This document shows positions 38,904-48,691 of a stretch of DNA of 64,000 nt, piece after piece. Below the pieces are notes generated by a model. That model was not told the origin of the DNA and did not search any database. It saw only the letters and a list, made by a program, of their open reading frames with translations. The position numbers and the translations under genes were made by a program. Every line of letters begins with the position of its first letter. Positions within the stretch are counted from its first letter, which is position 1. The stretch is from Acanthamoeba sp. SK_2022b (lineage: Eukaryota > Discosea > Longamoebia > Acanthamoebidae): contig JANDJZ010001747.1 in NCBI GenBank assembly GCA_027943245.1, positions 124,001-188,000 of the forward strand, written 5' to 3'.

Positions 38904-39306
38904 CTCCGCCCCCTGAAAAACCGACCAATCATCCCACAACTTTTCGTTGGACTCCACACTGAGAGCGGCATTTCAACGCCAAATTCAGAATACGGATGAA
39001 GGGTTCCCGAGTTTATCGCCCAATTCCGCGGCGAAAGCGGCAAAAAAAGCCCCTTACACCCGATGCGCACGACGCGTTTTCCAATGAGGCACACACTGCC
39101 CTTCACCCATTATGCAGCAAGAACCACTGCACCGCCGCTTTCTGCCCCATCGCTTACTCCGCCGCAAGGCAAAAAGTGAATATTTACCACCATAGAAAGA
39201 ATAATCCTTATGCAGGGGTTGTGCTTTCATTCATTGAAGCTTATTTTTATGCACTACTAGTGCATAAATAATTCCAATATATAACCTTTCATTATCGGGG
39301 ATCGCG
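38904..39306. other. 403-bp gap between ftsB and the amino acid ABC transporter
   Basis: Divergent promoters for both units should lie here. The right half is A+T-rich. A partial ARG-box-like sequence is seen at 39261-39276, but its spacing is wrong by one base. No gene is supported. Confidence 0.4.
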
Positions 39307-40077
39307 ATGTTAAAACGTTTAGTTCTGATCGGCGCCTGCCTGGCCGCCACCTTCTCCACCGCCGCGTTGGCGGCTGAACCTACCTACGTCGTCGGTTCCG
39401 GCGGCACCTATCGGCCGTTCGAGTTTGAAAACAGCCAAAAACAGCTGGAAGGTTTCGACATCGACATCATCAAAGCGGTGGCCAAGGCCGAAGGCTTCCA
39501 GATCAAACTGATCAATACACCGTGGGAGGGGATCTTCGCCACGTTGAATTCCGGCGATCGCGACATCATCATTTCCGGCATCACCATCACCGACAAGCGC
39601 AAACAAATGGTTGATTTCTCGGCGCCTTACTTCCCGGCCGAGCAGGCTATCGTGGTGCCGCAGGACTCGACGGTAGACTCCATCGCCGCGCTAAAAGCGC
39701 TGAAGGTCGGTGTGGTGAACTCCAGCACCGGCGACATCGTGGTGTCCGACGTGCTGGGCAAAAACAGCACCGCCATCAAGCGCTTCGACAATACCCCGCT
39801 GATGCTGCAGGAGCTGTATGAAGACGGCATCGGCGCGGCGGTCGGCGACGTCGGCGTGGCCAAGTTCTATATCAAAACCCACCCTGAGAAAGCCTTCAAG
39901 CTGGTGCCCGACGCCAAGTTCGAGCGCCAGTATTTCGGCATCGCCGTCGCCAAAGGCAACGACGAACTGCGTAACAAGATCAACGCCGGCCTGAAGAAAA
40001 TCGTCGCCGACGGCACCTACGCCAAGATTTACCAAACCTGGTTCGACAGCAACGTACCGACGCTGCCGGCGGAATAA
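39307..40077 (+). CDS. Periplasmic amino-acid-binding protein of a polar amino acid ABC transporter (GlnH-like)
   Basis: A 256-residue solute-binding protein with a signal peptide (cleavage after ALAA near residue 22). The type 2 periplasmic binding fold is shown by TYRPFEFEN, LEGFDIDIIKAVAKA, WEGIFATLNSGDRDIIISGITIT and FSAPYF. ISGITITDKRK fits the Gln/Glu/Arg-binding group. It supplies the membrane complex encoded 69 bp downstream. The exact amino acid cannot be read from sequence. Confidence 0.92.
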   Translation: MLKRLVLIGACLAATFSTAALAAEPTYVVGSGGTYRPFEFENSQKQLEGFDIDIIKAVAKAEGFQIKLINTPWEGIFATLNSGDRDIIISGITITDKRKQMVDFSAPYFPAEQAIVVPQDSTVDSIAALKALKVGVVNSSTGDIVVSDVLGKNSTAIKRFDNTPLMLQELYEDGIGAAVGDVGVAKFYIKTHPEKAFKLVPDAKFERQYFGIAVAKGNDELRNKINAGLKKIVADGTYAKIYQTWFDSNVPTLPAE

Positions 40078-40146
40078 TGCCCTGTCGCCGGCGCCCGCCA
40101 GGCCGTCGGCGCACCCCCGTTTCAGCCTACCAAGAAGGAATACCTT

Positions 40147-40911
40147 TTGAACTTCCGCTGGGAGATCATCCAGGAATACGCGCCGCTGTTTATGGAAGGT
40201 GCCTGGATGACCATCAAATGCACCATCATCTGCGTGCTGCTGGGCACCACCTGGGGATTGATCCTCGGGCTGGGCCGTTTGGCGCAGGCGCCGCACGGCA
40301 TCTGGAAACCCATCCTGCATTACGGCGTTCAGTGGCCGGTGCGCATTTACATCAGCGCCTTTCGCGGCACGCCGCTGTTCGTGCAGATCATGGTGGTACA
40401 CTTCGCGCTGGTGCCGCTGTTCATCAACCCGCGCGACGGCCTGCTGGTCACCAGCGGCCTGATGAGCGTCGATTTTGCCCGCGCGCTGCGCGCCGACTAC
40501 GGTGCCTTTCTCTCCTGCGTAGTGGCGATCACGCTCAACGCCGGCGCCTATGTGTCGGAGATCTTCCGCGCCGGGATCCAGTCGATTGACCGCGGCCAGA
40601 TGGAGGCCTCGCGCTCGCTGGGCATGAGCTACGGCAAGACCATGCGCCAGGTGATCCTGCCGCAGGCCTTCCGCCGCATGCTGCCGCCGCTGGGCAACAA
40701 CGCCATCGCCATCGTCAAGGATTCGTCGCTGGCCTCCGCCATCGGCCTGGCGGATCTGGCCTATGCCGCCCGCACCGTCTCCGGCGCCTACGCCACCTAT
40801 TGGGAGCCCTACCTGACCATTTCGCTGGTCTATTGGGTCATCACCTTCCTGCTCTCGCTGCTGGTGCAACACATGGAAAAGAGGTTCGGTAAAAGTGATT
40901 CGCGTACATAA
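40147..40911 (+). CDS. Polar amino acid ABC transporter permease (HisM/GlnP family)
   Basis: A 254-residue inner-membrane protein with about five helices. The EAA loop that contacts the ATPase is [32 protein letters not shown]. Unlike short GlnP proteins it has an extra loop (about residues 95-118, [16 protein letters not shown]). It uses a TTG start at 40147 after AAGAAGGAA. It overlaps the ATPase gene by 17 bp. One permease gene is present, so it likely acts as a homodimer. Confidence 0.93.
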   Translation: MNFRWEIIQEYAPLFMEGAWMTIKCTIICVLLGTTWGLILGLGRLAQAPHGIWKPILHYGVQWPVRIYISAFRGTPLFVQIMVVHFALVPLFINPRDGLLVTSGLMSVDFARALRADYGAFLSCVVAITLNAGAYVSEIFRAGIQSIDRGQMEASRSLGMSYGKTMRQVILPQAFRRMLPPLGNNAIAIVKDSSLASAIGLADLAYAARTVSGAYATYWEPYLTISLVYWVITFLLSLLVQHMEKRFGKSDSRT

Positions 40912-41617
40912 CCTGCAAAAACAGTTCGGCGAGAGCCACGTGCTGCGCGGCATTTCCTGCCGGATCGCCGCCAACGAAGTGGTGTGCGTCATCGGCCCTT
41001 CCGGCTCCGGGAAGAGCACCTTCCTGCGCTGCATCAACGCGCTGGAAACGCTCTCCGGCGGCGAGATCGAGGTCAACAGCTTCGCCGTTCACGATCAAAA
41101 AACCGACCTAAACAAGATGCGTGAAAGCGTAGGTATGGTGTTCCAGCGCTTCAACCTGTTCCCGCACATGACGGTGTTGGAAAACATCATCATGGCACCG
41201 GTGAGCGTGAAGAAACGGCCGCGCGCCGAAGCCATCGCGCAAGCCGAGCAGCTGCTGCACAAGGTCGGGCTGCTCGACAAGATAGACGCCTACCCCAACA
41301 GCCTGTCCGGCGGCCAGCAGCAGCGGGTGGCGATCGCCCGCGCGCTGGCGATGGAGCCGAAGATCATGCTGTTTGACGAACCCACCTCCGCGCTCGATCC
41401 GGAGCTGGTGGGCGAAGTGTTGGCGGTGATGAAATCGCTGGCACACGAGGGCATGACCATGGTGGTGGTCACGCATGAGATGGGCTTTGCCCGCGAGGTG
41501 GCCGATCGGGTGCTGTTTATCGATCAGGGGATCATTCAGGAGGAAGGTGCGCCGCAGCAGATCTTCAGCCATCCGGCCAATCCGCGCACACAGGCGTTTC
41601 TGAGCAAAGTTTTGTAA
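40895..41617 (+). CDS. Polar amino acid ABC transporter ATPase (GlnQ-like)
   Basis: A 240-residue ATP-binding subunit. Walker [10 protein letters not shown] is near residue 33-41, the Q loop in [16 protein letters not shown], the signature [16 protein letters not shown], Walker [15 protein letters not shown], and the switch His in [12 protein letters not shown] start at 40895 with AGAGG. It closes a three-gene importer inserted between ftsB and ygbE relative to E. coli. Confidence 0.95.
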   Translation: MIRVHNLQKQFGESHVLRGISCRIAANEVVCVIGPSGSGKSTFLRCINALETLSGGEIEVNSFAVHDQKTDLNKMRESVGMVFQRFNLFPHMTVLENIIMAPVSVKKRPRAEAIAQAEQLLHKVGLLDKIDAYPNSLSGGQQQRVAIARALAMEPKIMLFDEPTSALDPELVGEVLAVMKSLAHEGMTMVVVTHEMGFAREVADRVLFIDQGIIQEEGAPQQIFSHPANPRTQAFLSKVL

Positions 41618-41669
41618 CCTTCGGCACCGCTTTGCAATCCTTCGGGCGCCGGCAGCGGCGCCCGCTCTC

Positions 41670-41996
41670 TCACCACCCGGTCAAGAAGCTGAACACCAGC
41701 CAGAACAGGCACAGCACGATGGCGCCGGTCAGCAGCAGCGTCAGGATCAGACGGCCGCGCAACAGCATGCTGAGGGTGATGCCGATCAGCACCGACAGCG
41801 GCATCAGCGCCAGGAAGAACGGCCAGGTATAGAGCAGGAAAAACAGCGTGTTGGAACCGTAAACCAGGAACGGCAACGCGAACGCCAGCCAGTAGAAAAC
41901 AAAGCCGCTGACGCCGCCCAGGAAAGAATAAGAAGGCTCCTCTCTCTCCTGTTTTGACTGCTTGGAGTCGATCAAGATAGGCGTGACATTTTGCAT
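41670..41996 (-). CDS. ygbE: YgbE, DUF3561 inner-membrane protein
   Basis: A 108-residue protein with a polar N-terminus and about three membrane helices (FLGGVSGFVFYWLAFALPFLVYG; LFFLLYTWPFFLALMPLSVLIG; LILTLLLTGAIVLCLFWLVF). Length and position before cysC match E. coli YgbE, of unknown function. Confidence 0.9.
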   Translation of the reverse strand: MQNVTPILIDSKQSKQEREEPSYSFLGGVSGFVFYWLAFALPFLVYGSNTLFFLLYTWPFFLALMPLSVLIGITLSMLLRGRLILTLLLTGAIVLCLFWLVFSFLTGW

Positions 41997-42080
41997 AGTG
42001 ATCCCTGGTTATTCGGCTCGCTCTGCGGCGGCTTAGAGTAAAAAGCGCATGGCGAAAAACGCCACACGCTTTTTTTGAAT

Positions 42081-42707
42081 TCAGGGTTTGATAATAGCCT
42101 GACCACGCAACACGTCTAACAATTGCGCAATCAAATTTGTTACCAATTGTTGGCCATCAAGGTGGATTTCCGGCTGCTGCGGCGCCTCGTAAACCGCGTC
42201 GATACCGGTGAAATTGCGCAGTTCGCCGGCGCGCGCTTTTTTATACAATCCCTTCGGATCGCGCGCCTCGCAGATCGCCAACGGCGTGTCGACGAACACT
42301 TCGATAAAGCGATCGTCGCCGAGCATTTCGCGCACCATCTGCCGCTCGGCGCGGTGCGGCGAAATGAACGCGGTCAGCACCACCAGCCCGGCATCCACCA
42401 TCAGTTTGGCCACTTCCCCCACCCGGCGGATGTTCTCGCGCCGATCCTCGTCAGAGAAGCCGAGATCGCGGCACAGGCCGTGGCGCACGTTATCGCCGTC
42501 CAGCAGATAGGTGCTGACGCCGAGCTCGTGCAGCGCCTGCTCCAGCGCGCCGGCGACGGTGGATTTGCCCGAGCCGGACAGCCCGGTAAACCACAGCACC
42601 ACGCCGCGATGGCCGTTGCGCGCTTCGCGATCCGCGCGCGTCACCGCATGCGGATGCCAAACCACGTTCTCATCGTCCGGTCCGGTCGCCCTCAGTTCGG
42701 CGGCCAC
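42081..42707 (-). CDS. cysC: Adenylylsulfate kinase CysC
   Basis: Phosphorylates APS to PAPS in sulfate assimilation. The protein has 208 residues from the GTG start at 42707, which lies one base after the cysN stop; the longer frame that begins inside cysN is not supported by similarity. The P-loop GLSGSGKST is at 42-50, [16 protein letters not shown] binds APS, and [14 protein letters not shown] follows. Start alternatives at nearby GTG codons cannot be excluded. Last gene of cysGDNC. Confidence 0.95.
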   Translation of the reverse strand: MAAELRATGPDDENVVWHPHAVTRADREARNGHRGVVLWFTGLSGSGKSTVAGALEQALHELGVSTYLLDGDNVRHGLCRDLGFSDEDRRENIRRVGEVAKLMVDAGLVVLTAFISPHRAERQMVREMLGDDRFIEVFVDTPLAICEARDPKGLYKKARAGELRNFTGIDAVYEAPQQPEIHLDGQQLVTNLIAQLLDVLRGQAIIKP

Positions 42708-42708
42708 C

Positions 42709-44136
42709 TTATCGACCACCGAGCAGATCGCGTGCGCCCCAGTGCGGGAAGTGCTTGCGCACCAGCGCATTCAGCTCCAGCTCGAAGGCGCTGAACTCGC
42801 CGTACGCCGCCGGGGTGGCCTGCAGCGTTTCGCGCACCAGACCGGCACCTACCGTGACGTTGCTCATGCGATCGATGAAGATCAGCCCGCCGGTGTCGTG
42901 ATTGCTCTGATAGCTGTCCAGCACCAGCGGCTCGTCGAAGGTCAGCTCCACCAGACCGATGCCGTTAAGCGGCAGGGTGTCGGCCGGGTGCTGCGCCAGC
43001 GTATTGATCTCCACCTGATGGCGGATGCTCTCCACGCGGGCGCGGGTCTTTTTACCGGCGATCTTGATGTCGTAGCTCTGGCCCGGCACCAGCGGCTGCT
43101 CGGCCATCCATACCACGTCCACCAGCGCGCTCTGCGCCGCCTGCAGGCTTTCGCCGGCGTCGACCAGCAGATCGCCGCGGCTGGTGTCCACCTCATCCTT
43201 CAGCACCAGCGTAATCGCCTCGCCCGGCACCGCCTCTTGCAGATCGCCGTCAAAGGTCACGATGCGCGCCACGCTGGACTCCACGCCGGAAGGCAGCACT
43301 TTGACCCGTTGCCCCACCCGCACCACGCCGGCGGACAGCGTACCGGCATAGCCGCGAAAATCGAGGTTCGGGCGGTTCACATACTGCACCGGGAAGCGCA
43401 GCGGCTGGTTTTCTCGCTCGCTGACCACGTCAACGCTCTCCAGCACTTCCAGCAGCGTCGGGCCGCTGTACCACGGCATATGGGCGCTTTCGCTCGCCAC
43501 GTTGTCGCCGTCCAGCGCCGACAGCGGCACGAATTTGATGTCCAGATCGCCTGGCAGCTGCTGGGCAAAGGTCAGGTAATCCTGTTTGAACTGCTCGAAC
43601 ACCGCTTCCTGGTAGTCCACCAGATCCATTTTGTTCACCGCCACCACCAGATGGCGAATGCCCAGCAGGGTTGCGATAAAACTGTGGCGACGAGTCTGGT
43701 CCAGCACCCCTTTGCGCGCGTCGATCAACAGGATCGCCAGATCGCAAGTGGAGGCGCCGGTGGCCATGTTGCGGGTGTACTGCTCATGCCCTGGGGTATC
43801 GGCGATGATAAATTTGCGTTTTTCGGTCGAGAAATAGCGATAGGCCACGTCGATGGTGATGCCCTGCTCGCGCTCGGCCTGCAGGCCGTCCACCAACAGC
43901 GCCAGATCGAGCTTCTCGCCCTGGGTGCCGATGCGTTTGCTGTCGCTGTGCAGCGTCGACAGCTGATCCTCGTAGATCTGGCGGGTATCATGCAGCAGGC
44001 GCCCGATCAGGGTGCTTTTGCCGTCGTCGACGCTGCCGCAGGTCAGAAAGCGCAGCAGGCTCTTGTGTTGCTGCGCGTGCAGGTAGGATTCGACGCCGCC
44101 CTGGTCAGCGATTTGTTGTGCTATTGCGTTGTTCAT
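42709..44136 (-). CDS. cysN: Sulfate adenylyltransferase subunit 1 (GTPase) CysN
   Basis: GTPase that drives APS formation by CysD. The protein has 475 residues as in E. coli. GTPase motifs are GSVDDGKST (34-42), [12 protein letters not shown] and NKMDLVDY, followed by elongation-factor-like beta barrels. It lies 11 bp after cysD and one base before cysC. Confidence 0.98.
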   Translation of the reverse strand: MNNAIAQQIADQGGVESYLHAQQHKSLLRFLTCGSVDDGKSTLIGRLLHDTRQIYEDQLSTLHSDSKRIGTQGEKLDLALLVDGLQAEREQGITIDVAYRYFSTEKRKFIIADTPGHEQYTRNMATGASTCDLAILLIDARKGVLDQTRRHSFIATLLGIRHLVVAVNKMDLVDYQEAVFEQFKQDYLTFAQQLPGDLDIKFVPLSALDGDNVASESAHMPWYSGPTLLEVLESVDVVSERENQPLRFPVQYVNRPNLDFRGYAGTLSAGVVRVGQRVKVLPSGVESSVARIVTFDGDLQEAVPGEAITLVLKDEVDTSRGDLLVDAGESLQAAQSALVDVVWMAEQPLVPGQSYDIKIAGKKTRARVESIRHQVEINTLAQHPADTLPLNGIGLVELTFDEPLVLDSYQSNHDTGGLIFIDRMSNVTVGAGLVRETLQATPAAYGEFSAFELELNALVRKHFPHWGARDLLGGR

Positions 44137-44147
44137 CCGGCGGCTCC

Positions 44148-45056
44148 TTAGAAATACCCTTGACGCTTTTTCAGCTCCATCGAGCCGGACTGATCGCGGT
44201 CGATCATCCGCCCCTGGCGTTCACTGGTGGTGGAGACCAGCATCTCTTCGATGATCTCCGGCAGGGTTTGCGCCTGCGAATCCACTGCGCCGGTCAGCGG
44301 CCAACACCCCAGGGTGCGGAAACGCACCATGCGCTGGCTGATCACTTCGCCCGGCTGCAGATCGATGCGATCGTCGTCCACCATCATCAGCATGCCGTCG
44401 CGTTCCACCACCGGGCGCGGTTTCGCCAGGTACAGCGGCACGATGTCGATCTTTTCCAGGAAGATGTACTGCCAGATGTCCAGCTCGGTCCAGTTCGACA
44501 GCGGGAAGACGCGGATGCTCTCCCCTTTGTTGATCTGGCCGTTGTAGTTGTGCCACAGCTCCGGCCGCTGGTTTTTCGGATCCCAGCGGTGGAAGCGATC
44601 GCGGAACGAATAGATGCGCTCTTTGGCGCGCGATTTCTCCTCGTCGCGCCGCGCACCGCCGAAGGCGGCGTCGAAACCGTACTTGTTCAACGCCTGCTTC
44701 AGGCCCTCGGTCTTCATGATGTCGGTATGCTTGGCGCTGCCGTGCACGAACGGGTTGATGCCCATCGCCACCCCTTCCGGATTTTTATGCACCAGCAGCT
44801 CGAAGCCGTACTCTTTCGCGGTGCGATCGCGGAACTCGTACATTTCGCGGAACTTCCAGCCGGTATCGACGTGCAGCAGCGGGAACGGCAGCGTGCCGGG
44901 GAAGAACGCCTTGCGCGCCAAATGCAGCATCACGGAAGAGTCTTTGCCGATGGAATACAGCATCACCGGGTTGGCGAATTCAGCGGCGACTTCACGGATG
45001 ATATGGATACTCTCCGCCTCCAATTGCCGCAAATGAGTGAGTCGTTTTTCGTCCAT
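44148..45056 (-). CDS. cysD: Sulfate adenylyltransferase subunit 2 CysD
   Basis: Catalyses ATP plus sulfate to APS together with CysN. The protein has 302 residues as in E. coli. The ATP-pyrophosphatase-type P-loop is [13 protein letters not shown], with [18 protein letters not shown] and [14 protein letters not shown] following. It lies 22 bp after cysG. Confidence 0.98.
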   Translation of the reverse strand: MDEKRLTHLRQLEAESIHIIREVAAEFANPVMLYSIGKDSSVMLHLARKAFFPGTLPFPLLHVDTGWKFREMYEFRDRTAKEYGFELLVHKNPEGVAMGINPFVHGSAKHTDIMKTEGLKQALNKYGFDAAFGGARRDEEKSRAKERIYSFRDRFHRWDPKNQRPELWHNYNGQINKGESIRVFPLSNWTELDIWQYIFLEKIDIVPLYLAKPRPVVERDGMLMMVDDDRIDLQPGEVISQRMVRFRTLGCWPLTGAVDSQAQTLPEIIEEMLVSTTSERQGRMIDRDQSGSMELKKRQGYF

Positions 45057-45078
45057 AACAGGTCCTTAAAAGCCTTGC

Positions 45079-46509
45079 CTATGCCAAATTCACGACGGCC
45101 GGGCGCGCGGCCCCTTCCGTCTGCGATTGATGCCCGAACCAGGCGATTTGATGGTGCAGTTCCACCACTTCGCCAATCACCAGCAGCGCCGGCAGCGGCG
45201 CCCGTTGGGCCAGATGTTCCAGTTGATACAGCGCGCCGATCTGCACCTGCTGATCGGCGCGCGTGCCGCGGCTGATCACCGCCACCGGCGTATCGGCAGC
45301 GCGGCCGTGGGCGATCAGGCGTTGGCTGATGTCCGCCGCCTTCATGGTGCCCATGTAGATAGCCAGCGTCTGCCGCGCCCGGGCCAGATCGGCCCAGTCC
45401 AGGCCATCGCCGTCGGGGCGGCAGTGGCCGGTGATAAAGGTCACGCTCTGCGCGTGGTCGCGGTGCGTCAGCGGAATGCCGGCGTAGGCGGTCGCCCCCG
45501 CGGCGGCCGTGACGCCCGGCACCACCTGGAACGGAATGCCGGCGGCGGCGGCTACCTGCAGCTCTTCGCCGCCCCGGCCAAAGATGAACGGGTCGCCGCC
45601 CTTGAGGCGCACCACGCGTTTGCCCTGCTGCGCCAGCGCCACCAACAGCCGGTTGGTCTCTTCCTGGATCACCGAGTGCGCGCCGGCGCGCTTGCCCACG
45701 CAGATGCGCTCGGCGTCGCGGCGCACCAGATCGAGGATCTCGCCGCTGACCAGATGGTCATACAGCACCACGTCCGCCTGCTGCATCACCTGCAGCCCGC
45801 GCAGGGTCAACAGCCCCACGTCGCCCGGCCCGGCGCCCACCAAGGCTATCTCACCCTGCGCGCCTTCATCGCCTGCGGCGAAGCTTTGCAAATCCTGCTC
45901 AAGCTGCCGCTCCGCCTGCGCCGTCTGGCCGTTGGCCACCAGCGTGGCGAAACGGCCGCCGAAGGTTTTCTCCCAGAAACGGCGACGCTCGCCGATCGAG
46001 GCCAGCCGCTGTTTGACCTGGCCGCGCCAGCGGCCCGCCACCTGCGCCATCTGCCCCAAACTGGCGGGCAGCAGCGCCTCCAGCTTTTCGCGCAGCAACC
46101 GCGCCAGCACCGGCGCCTGGCCGCTGGACGATACGGCCACCACCAGCGGCGAGCGATCGATGATCGACGGGAAGATGAACGAGCAGCGCGGCTGGTCGTC
46201 CACCACGTTGGCTAACACCCGGCGTTTATCCGCTTCGGCAAACACCGCGGCGTTCAGCGCGTTGTCGTCCGTGGCGGCGATCGCCAGAAACACGTCGTCC
46301 AGCTGCGGCGGGTCAAAGGTTTTCCCCAGCCAGAGCAGTTGCCCTCGCTGACGTTGTTGTTCCAGTTCCGGTGAGAGCGACTGCGCAACTATCCGTATTT
46401 CAGCCCCGGCGCGCTGAAGCAGATCGACTTTGCGCGCAGCCACGTCACCGCCGCCAACGACCAGCACCGGACGTTGTTTCAGATCGGCGAATATTGGTAG
46501 ATAGTCCAC
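45079..46509 (-). CDS. cysG: Siroheme synthase CysG (trifunctional)
   Basis: Makes siroheme, the cofactor of sulfite reductase CysI. A 476-residue fusion: the N-terminal CysG_B-like part (NAD-dependent dehydrogenase and ferrochelatase, [27 protein letters not shown]) and the C-terminal uroporphyrinogen-III methyltransferase ([37 protein letters not shown]). The start is taken as GTG at 46509, aligned with E. coli MDHLPIF and preceded by AAAGG; the longer frame is not supported. In E. coli cysG is near nirBD; here it heads the cysDNC operon. Confidence 0.95.
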   Translation of the reverse strand: MDYLPIFADLKQRPVLVVGGGDVAARKVDLLQRAGAEIRIVAQSLSPELEQQRQRGQLLWLGKTFDPPQLDDVFLAIAATDDNALNAAVFAEADKRRVLANVVDDQPRCSFIFPSIIDRSPLVVAVSSSGQAPVLARLLREKLEALLPASLGQMAQVAGRWRGQVKQRLASIGERRRFWEKTFGGRFATLVANGQTAQAERQLEQDLQSFAAGDEGAQGEIALVGAGPGDVGLLTLRGLQVMQQADVVLYDHLVSGEILDLVRRDAERICVGKRAGAHSVIQEETNRLLVALAQQGKRVVRLKGGDPFIFGRGGEELQVAAAAGIPFQVVPGVTAAAGATAYAGIPLTHRDHAQSVTFITGHCRPDGDGLDWADLARARQTLAIYMGTMKAADISQRLIAHGRAADTPVAVISRGTRADQQVQIGALYQLEHLAQRAPLPALLVIGEVVELHHQIAWFGHQSQTEGAARPAVVNLA

Positions 46510-46770
46510 AACAGCCTTTTCATATAACAGAAAGATAGTGTGACTATACGGGCTGAGATTTAGCCTCTGAAATGACGAAAAGGAATGATTAGTTCCTTTA
46601 TGGAATATAGGCCGCAACGCCAGAGGCAAACGGTGATAACTGCGGCGGCGGTTTGCGCATTCGCGCGAAAATTAAGAGACGGGGAAATTGTGTAATGCCG
46701 CCCGGCGTCTCATACTGGGTGCCGCAGAAAAATGATCGGCAGCGCCGATAGCAAAGAAGGATTTTTCGGT

Positions 46771-47841
46771 ATGTTTTCCCGTTTTTACCTGAAGACCAGC
46801 CTGCTGGCCCTCGCACTCGGCGGCGTCTTCAGCGTTTGTGCCGCACAGCCCGCAAAAGACGCGCCAATGGGCCGTTTCGCCGCCGAACAGACCCGCCACA
46901 TCGCCACTTACTTCCCCGGCCGCATGGCGGGCAGCCCGGCCGAATTGCTCACCGCCGACTACCTGAAGCAGCAGTTCGCCAAGATGGGTTACCAAAGCGA
47001 CATTCGCAGCGTCAACACGCGCTACCTCTACACCAGCAAAGACGGCAAGAAGAACTGGAACAACGTCACCGCCAGCTCGGTGATCGCCGCCCGCAACGGC
47101 GACAGCCCGAAACAGATAGTGATCGTCGCCCACTTCGACACCTACACGCCGCAGAGCGACGAAGATCTGGATAACAACCTCGGCGGCCTGACGCTGCAGG
47201 GCGTCGACGACAACGCCTCCGGCATCGGCGTAATGCTGGAACTGGCGGAGCGCCTGAAGAGTATCCCCACCGCCTACGGCCTGCGCTTCGTCGCCACCAG
47301 CGCCGAAGAGCTCGGCTCGCTGGGCGCACAGAACTACTTGCAACGCATGAGCGCGGAAGAGAAAAGCAACACCGTGCTGGTGATCAACCTCGACAGCCTG
47401 ATCACCGGCGATCGTCTGTACTTCAACGCCGGGCGCAACACGCCGCCGCAGATGGCGAAACGCTCCCGCGATCGCGCGCTGGATATCGCCCATCGCTACG
47501 GCATCGCCGCCGCCAGCAATCCGGGTAGCGCACAGCATCCGAAGGGCACCGGCTGCTGCTCCGATCAAGAGGTATTCGACGCCGCAGGCATCCCGGTGCT
47601 GTCGGTGGAGGCCACCAACTGGTCGCTGGGCGACAAAGACGGCTACCAGCAGCGCGCCGTCAGCCCGCACTTCCCGCAGGGCATTACCTGGCACCGCCCG
47701 CAGTATGACAACCTGCAGTACCTGGATCGCTACCTGCCGGGGCGGATCGACAAACGCAGCCGCGACAGCGTGCAGATCCTGCTGCCGCTGATCAAAGAGC
47801 TGGCACAGGCGCACCCGCCGAAAGCACAGAAGAAAAAGTAG
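46771..47841 (+). CDS. iap: M28-family aminopeptidase Iap (alkaline phosphatase isozyme conversion)
   Basis: A 356-residue periplasmic zinc aminopeptidase that in E. coli trims the N-terminal Arg of alkaline phosphatase. A signal peptide covers residues 1-24 or so. Zinc-site motifs of M28: AHFDTYTPQ, GVDDNASGIGVMLELA and TSAEELGSLGAQNY. The start at 46771 follows AGAAGGA and begins the signal peptide; an upstream ATG at 46732 lacks a ribosome site. It converges on cysH. Confidence 0.93.
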   Translation: MFSRFYLKTSLLALALGGVFSVCAAQPAKDAPMGRFAAEQTRHIATYFPGRMAGSPAELLTADYLKQQFAKMGYQSDIRSVNTRYLYTSKDGKKNWNNVTASSVIAARNGDSPKQIVIVAHFDTYTPQSDEDLDNNLGGLTLQGVDDNASGIGVMLELAERLKSIPTAYGLRFVATSAEELGSLGAQNYLQRMSAEEKSNTVLVINLDSLITGDRLYFNAGRNTPPQMAKRSRDRALDIAHRYGIAAASNPGSAQHPKGTGCCSDQEVFDAAGIPVLSVEATNWSLGDKDGYQQRAVSPHFPQGITWHRPQYDNLQYLDRYLPGRIDKRSRDSVQILLPLIKELAQAHPPKAQKKK

Positions 47842-47844
47842 CCC

Positions 47845-47877
47845 GCAAAAAACAGGGCCCAGCATTGCTGAGCCCTG
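47845..47877 (-). terminator. Terminator between iap and cysH
   Basis: An 11-bp stem with one mismatch (CAGGGCCCAGC / GCTGAGCCCTG) flanked on the left by six A, which is a U tract on the minus strand. It ends the cysJIH transcript. Confidence 0.8.
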
Positions 47878-47895
47878 TCGTGTGATTCGCCTCGT

Positions 47896-48630
47896 TTAGC
47901 CTTCGTGCAGGCCGCACTCGCGCTTCAGCCCGAAGAAACGCGTCTCTTCCTCGCTCATACCCGGTTCCCACTTCTGGGTGGTGTGGGTATCGCCTACCGA
48001 CAGGTAACCCTGCTCCCACAGCGGGTGATAGCTCAGCCCGTGCTCGGTCAGATACTGGTAAATCTTGCGGTTGTCCCAGTCGATGATCGGCAAGATCTTG
48101 AACACCCCGCGCTGCACCGCCAGCACCGGCAGATTGGCGCGGCTGCCGGACTGCTCGCGCCGCAGGCCGGCGAACCAGCTCTGTGCCCCCAGCGTCTCCA
48201 GCGCGCGGTTCATCGGCTCAACCTTGTTGATCTGGTTGTACTTTTCAATCCCTTCCACGCCCTGTTCCCACAGCTTGCCGTAGCGCGCCTCTTGCCAGGC
48301 GGGAGACTGTTCGGCGCGGAACACCTGCAGATTCAGCTTCAGCTGGTCGGTCAGTTGATCGATAAAGCGGTAGGTTTCCGGGAACAGGTAACCGGTGTCG
48401 GTCAGGATCACCGGGATATCCGGCCGGATGCGCGTCACCAGGTGCAGACACACCGCCGCCTGAATGCCGAAACTGGACGAGAGTACGAACTCGCCGGGCA
48501 GATGCTCCAGCGCCCATGCAACGCGCTGTTCGGCGCCGAGGGTCTCCAGTTGGCCGTTGACCACCGCCAATGCCAGCGCCTGCCCGGATTTGGGCAACGC
48601 GTTCAGCGCCGCCAGATCGAATTCAGCCAT
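47896..48630 (-). CDS. cysH: Phosphoadenylylsulfate (PAPS) reductase CysH
   Basis: Reduces PAPS to sulfite with thioredoxin. The protein has 244 residues as in E. coli. The catalytic cysteine is Cys239 in the C-terminal ECGLHEG, and [10 protein letters not shown] is the PAPS-binding loop. The lack of paired [Fe-S] cysteines marks it as PAPS- rather than APS-specific. The start at 48630 ([13 protein letters not shown]) follows GGAGAGA. It lies 61 bp after cysI. Confidence 0.97.
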   Translation of the reverse strand: MAEFDLAALNALPKSGQALALAVVNGQLETLGAEQRVAWALEHLPGEFVLSSSFGIQAAVCLHLVTRIRPDIPVILTDTGYLFPETYRFIDQLTDQLKLNLQVFRAEQSPAWQEARYGKLWEQGVEGIEKYNQINKVEPMNRALETLGAQSWFAGLRREQSGSRANLPVLAVQRGVFKILPIIDWDNRKIYQYLTEHGLSYHPLWEQGYLSVGDTHTTQKWEPGMSEEETRFFGLKRECGLHEG

Positions 48631-48691
48631 GTTGTCTCTCCTGCTACTTGAAATTACCTGTGCGGCCCCTCTGCCCAGGGGCCGCCCGGCC

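Noticed and set aside
38996..39271. A 91-codon open frame between ftsB and the ABC transporter
   Set aside because: It has no ribosome site, no similarity that I recognise, and runs through the likely promoter region.
39250..39276. Possible pair of ArgR boxes before the amino acid ABC transporter
   Set aside because: The better half sites are present, but the spacing between TGCAT and ATTCC is one base too long and the other site matches at only about 7 of 10 positions.
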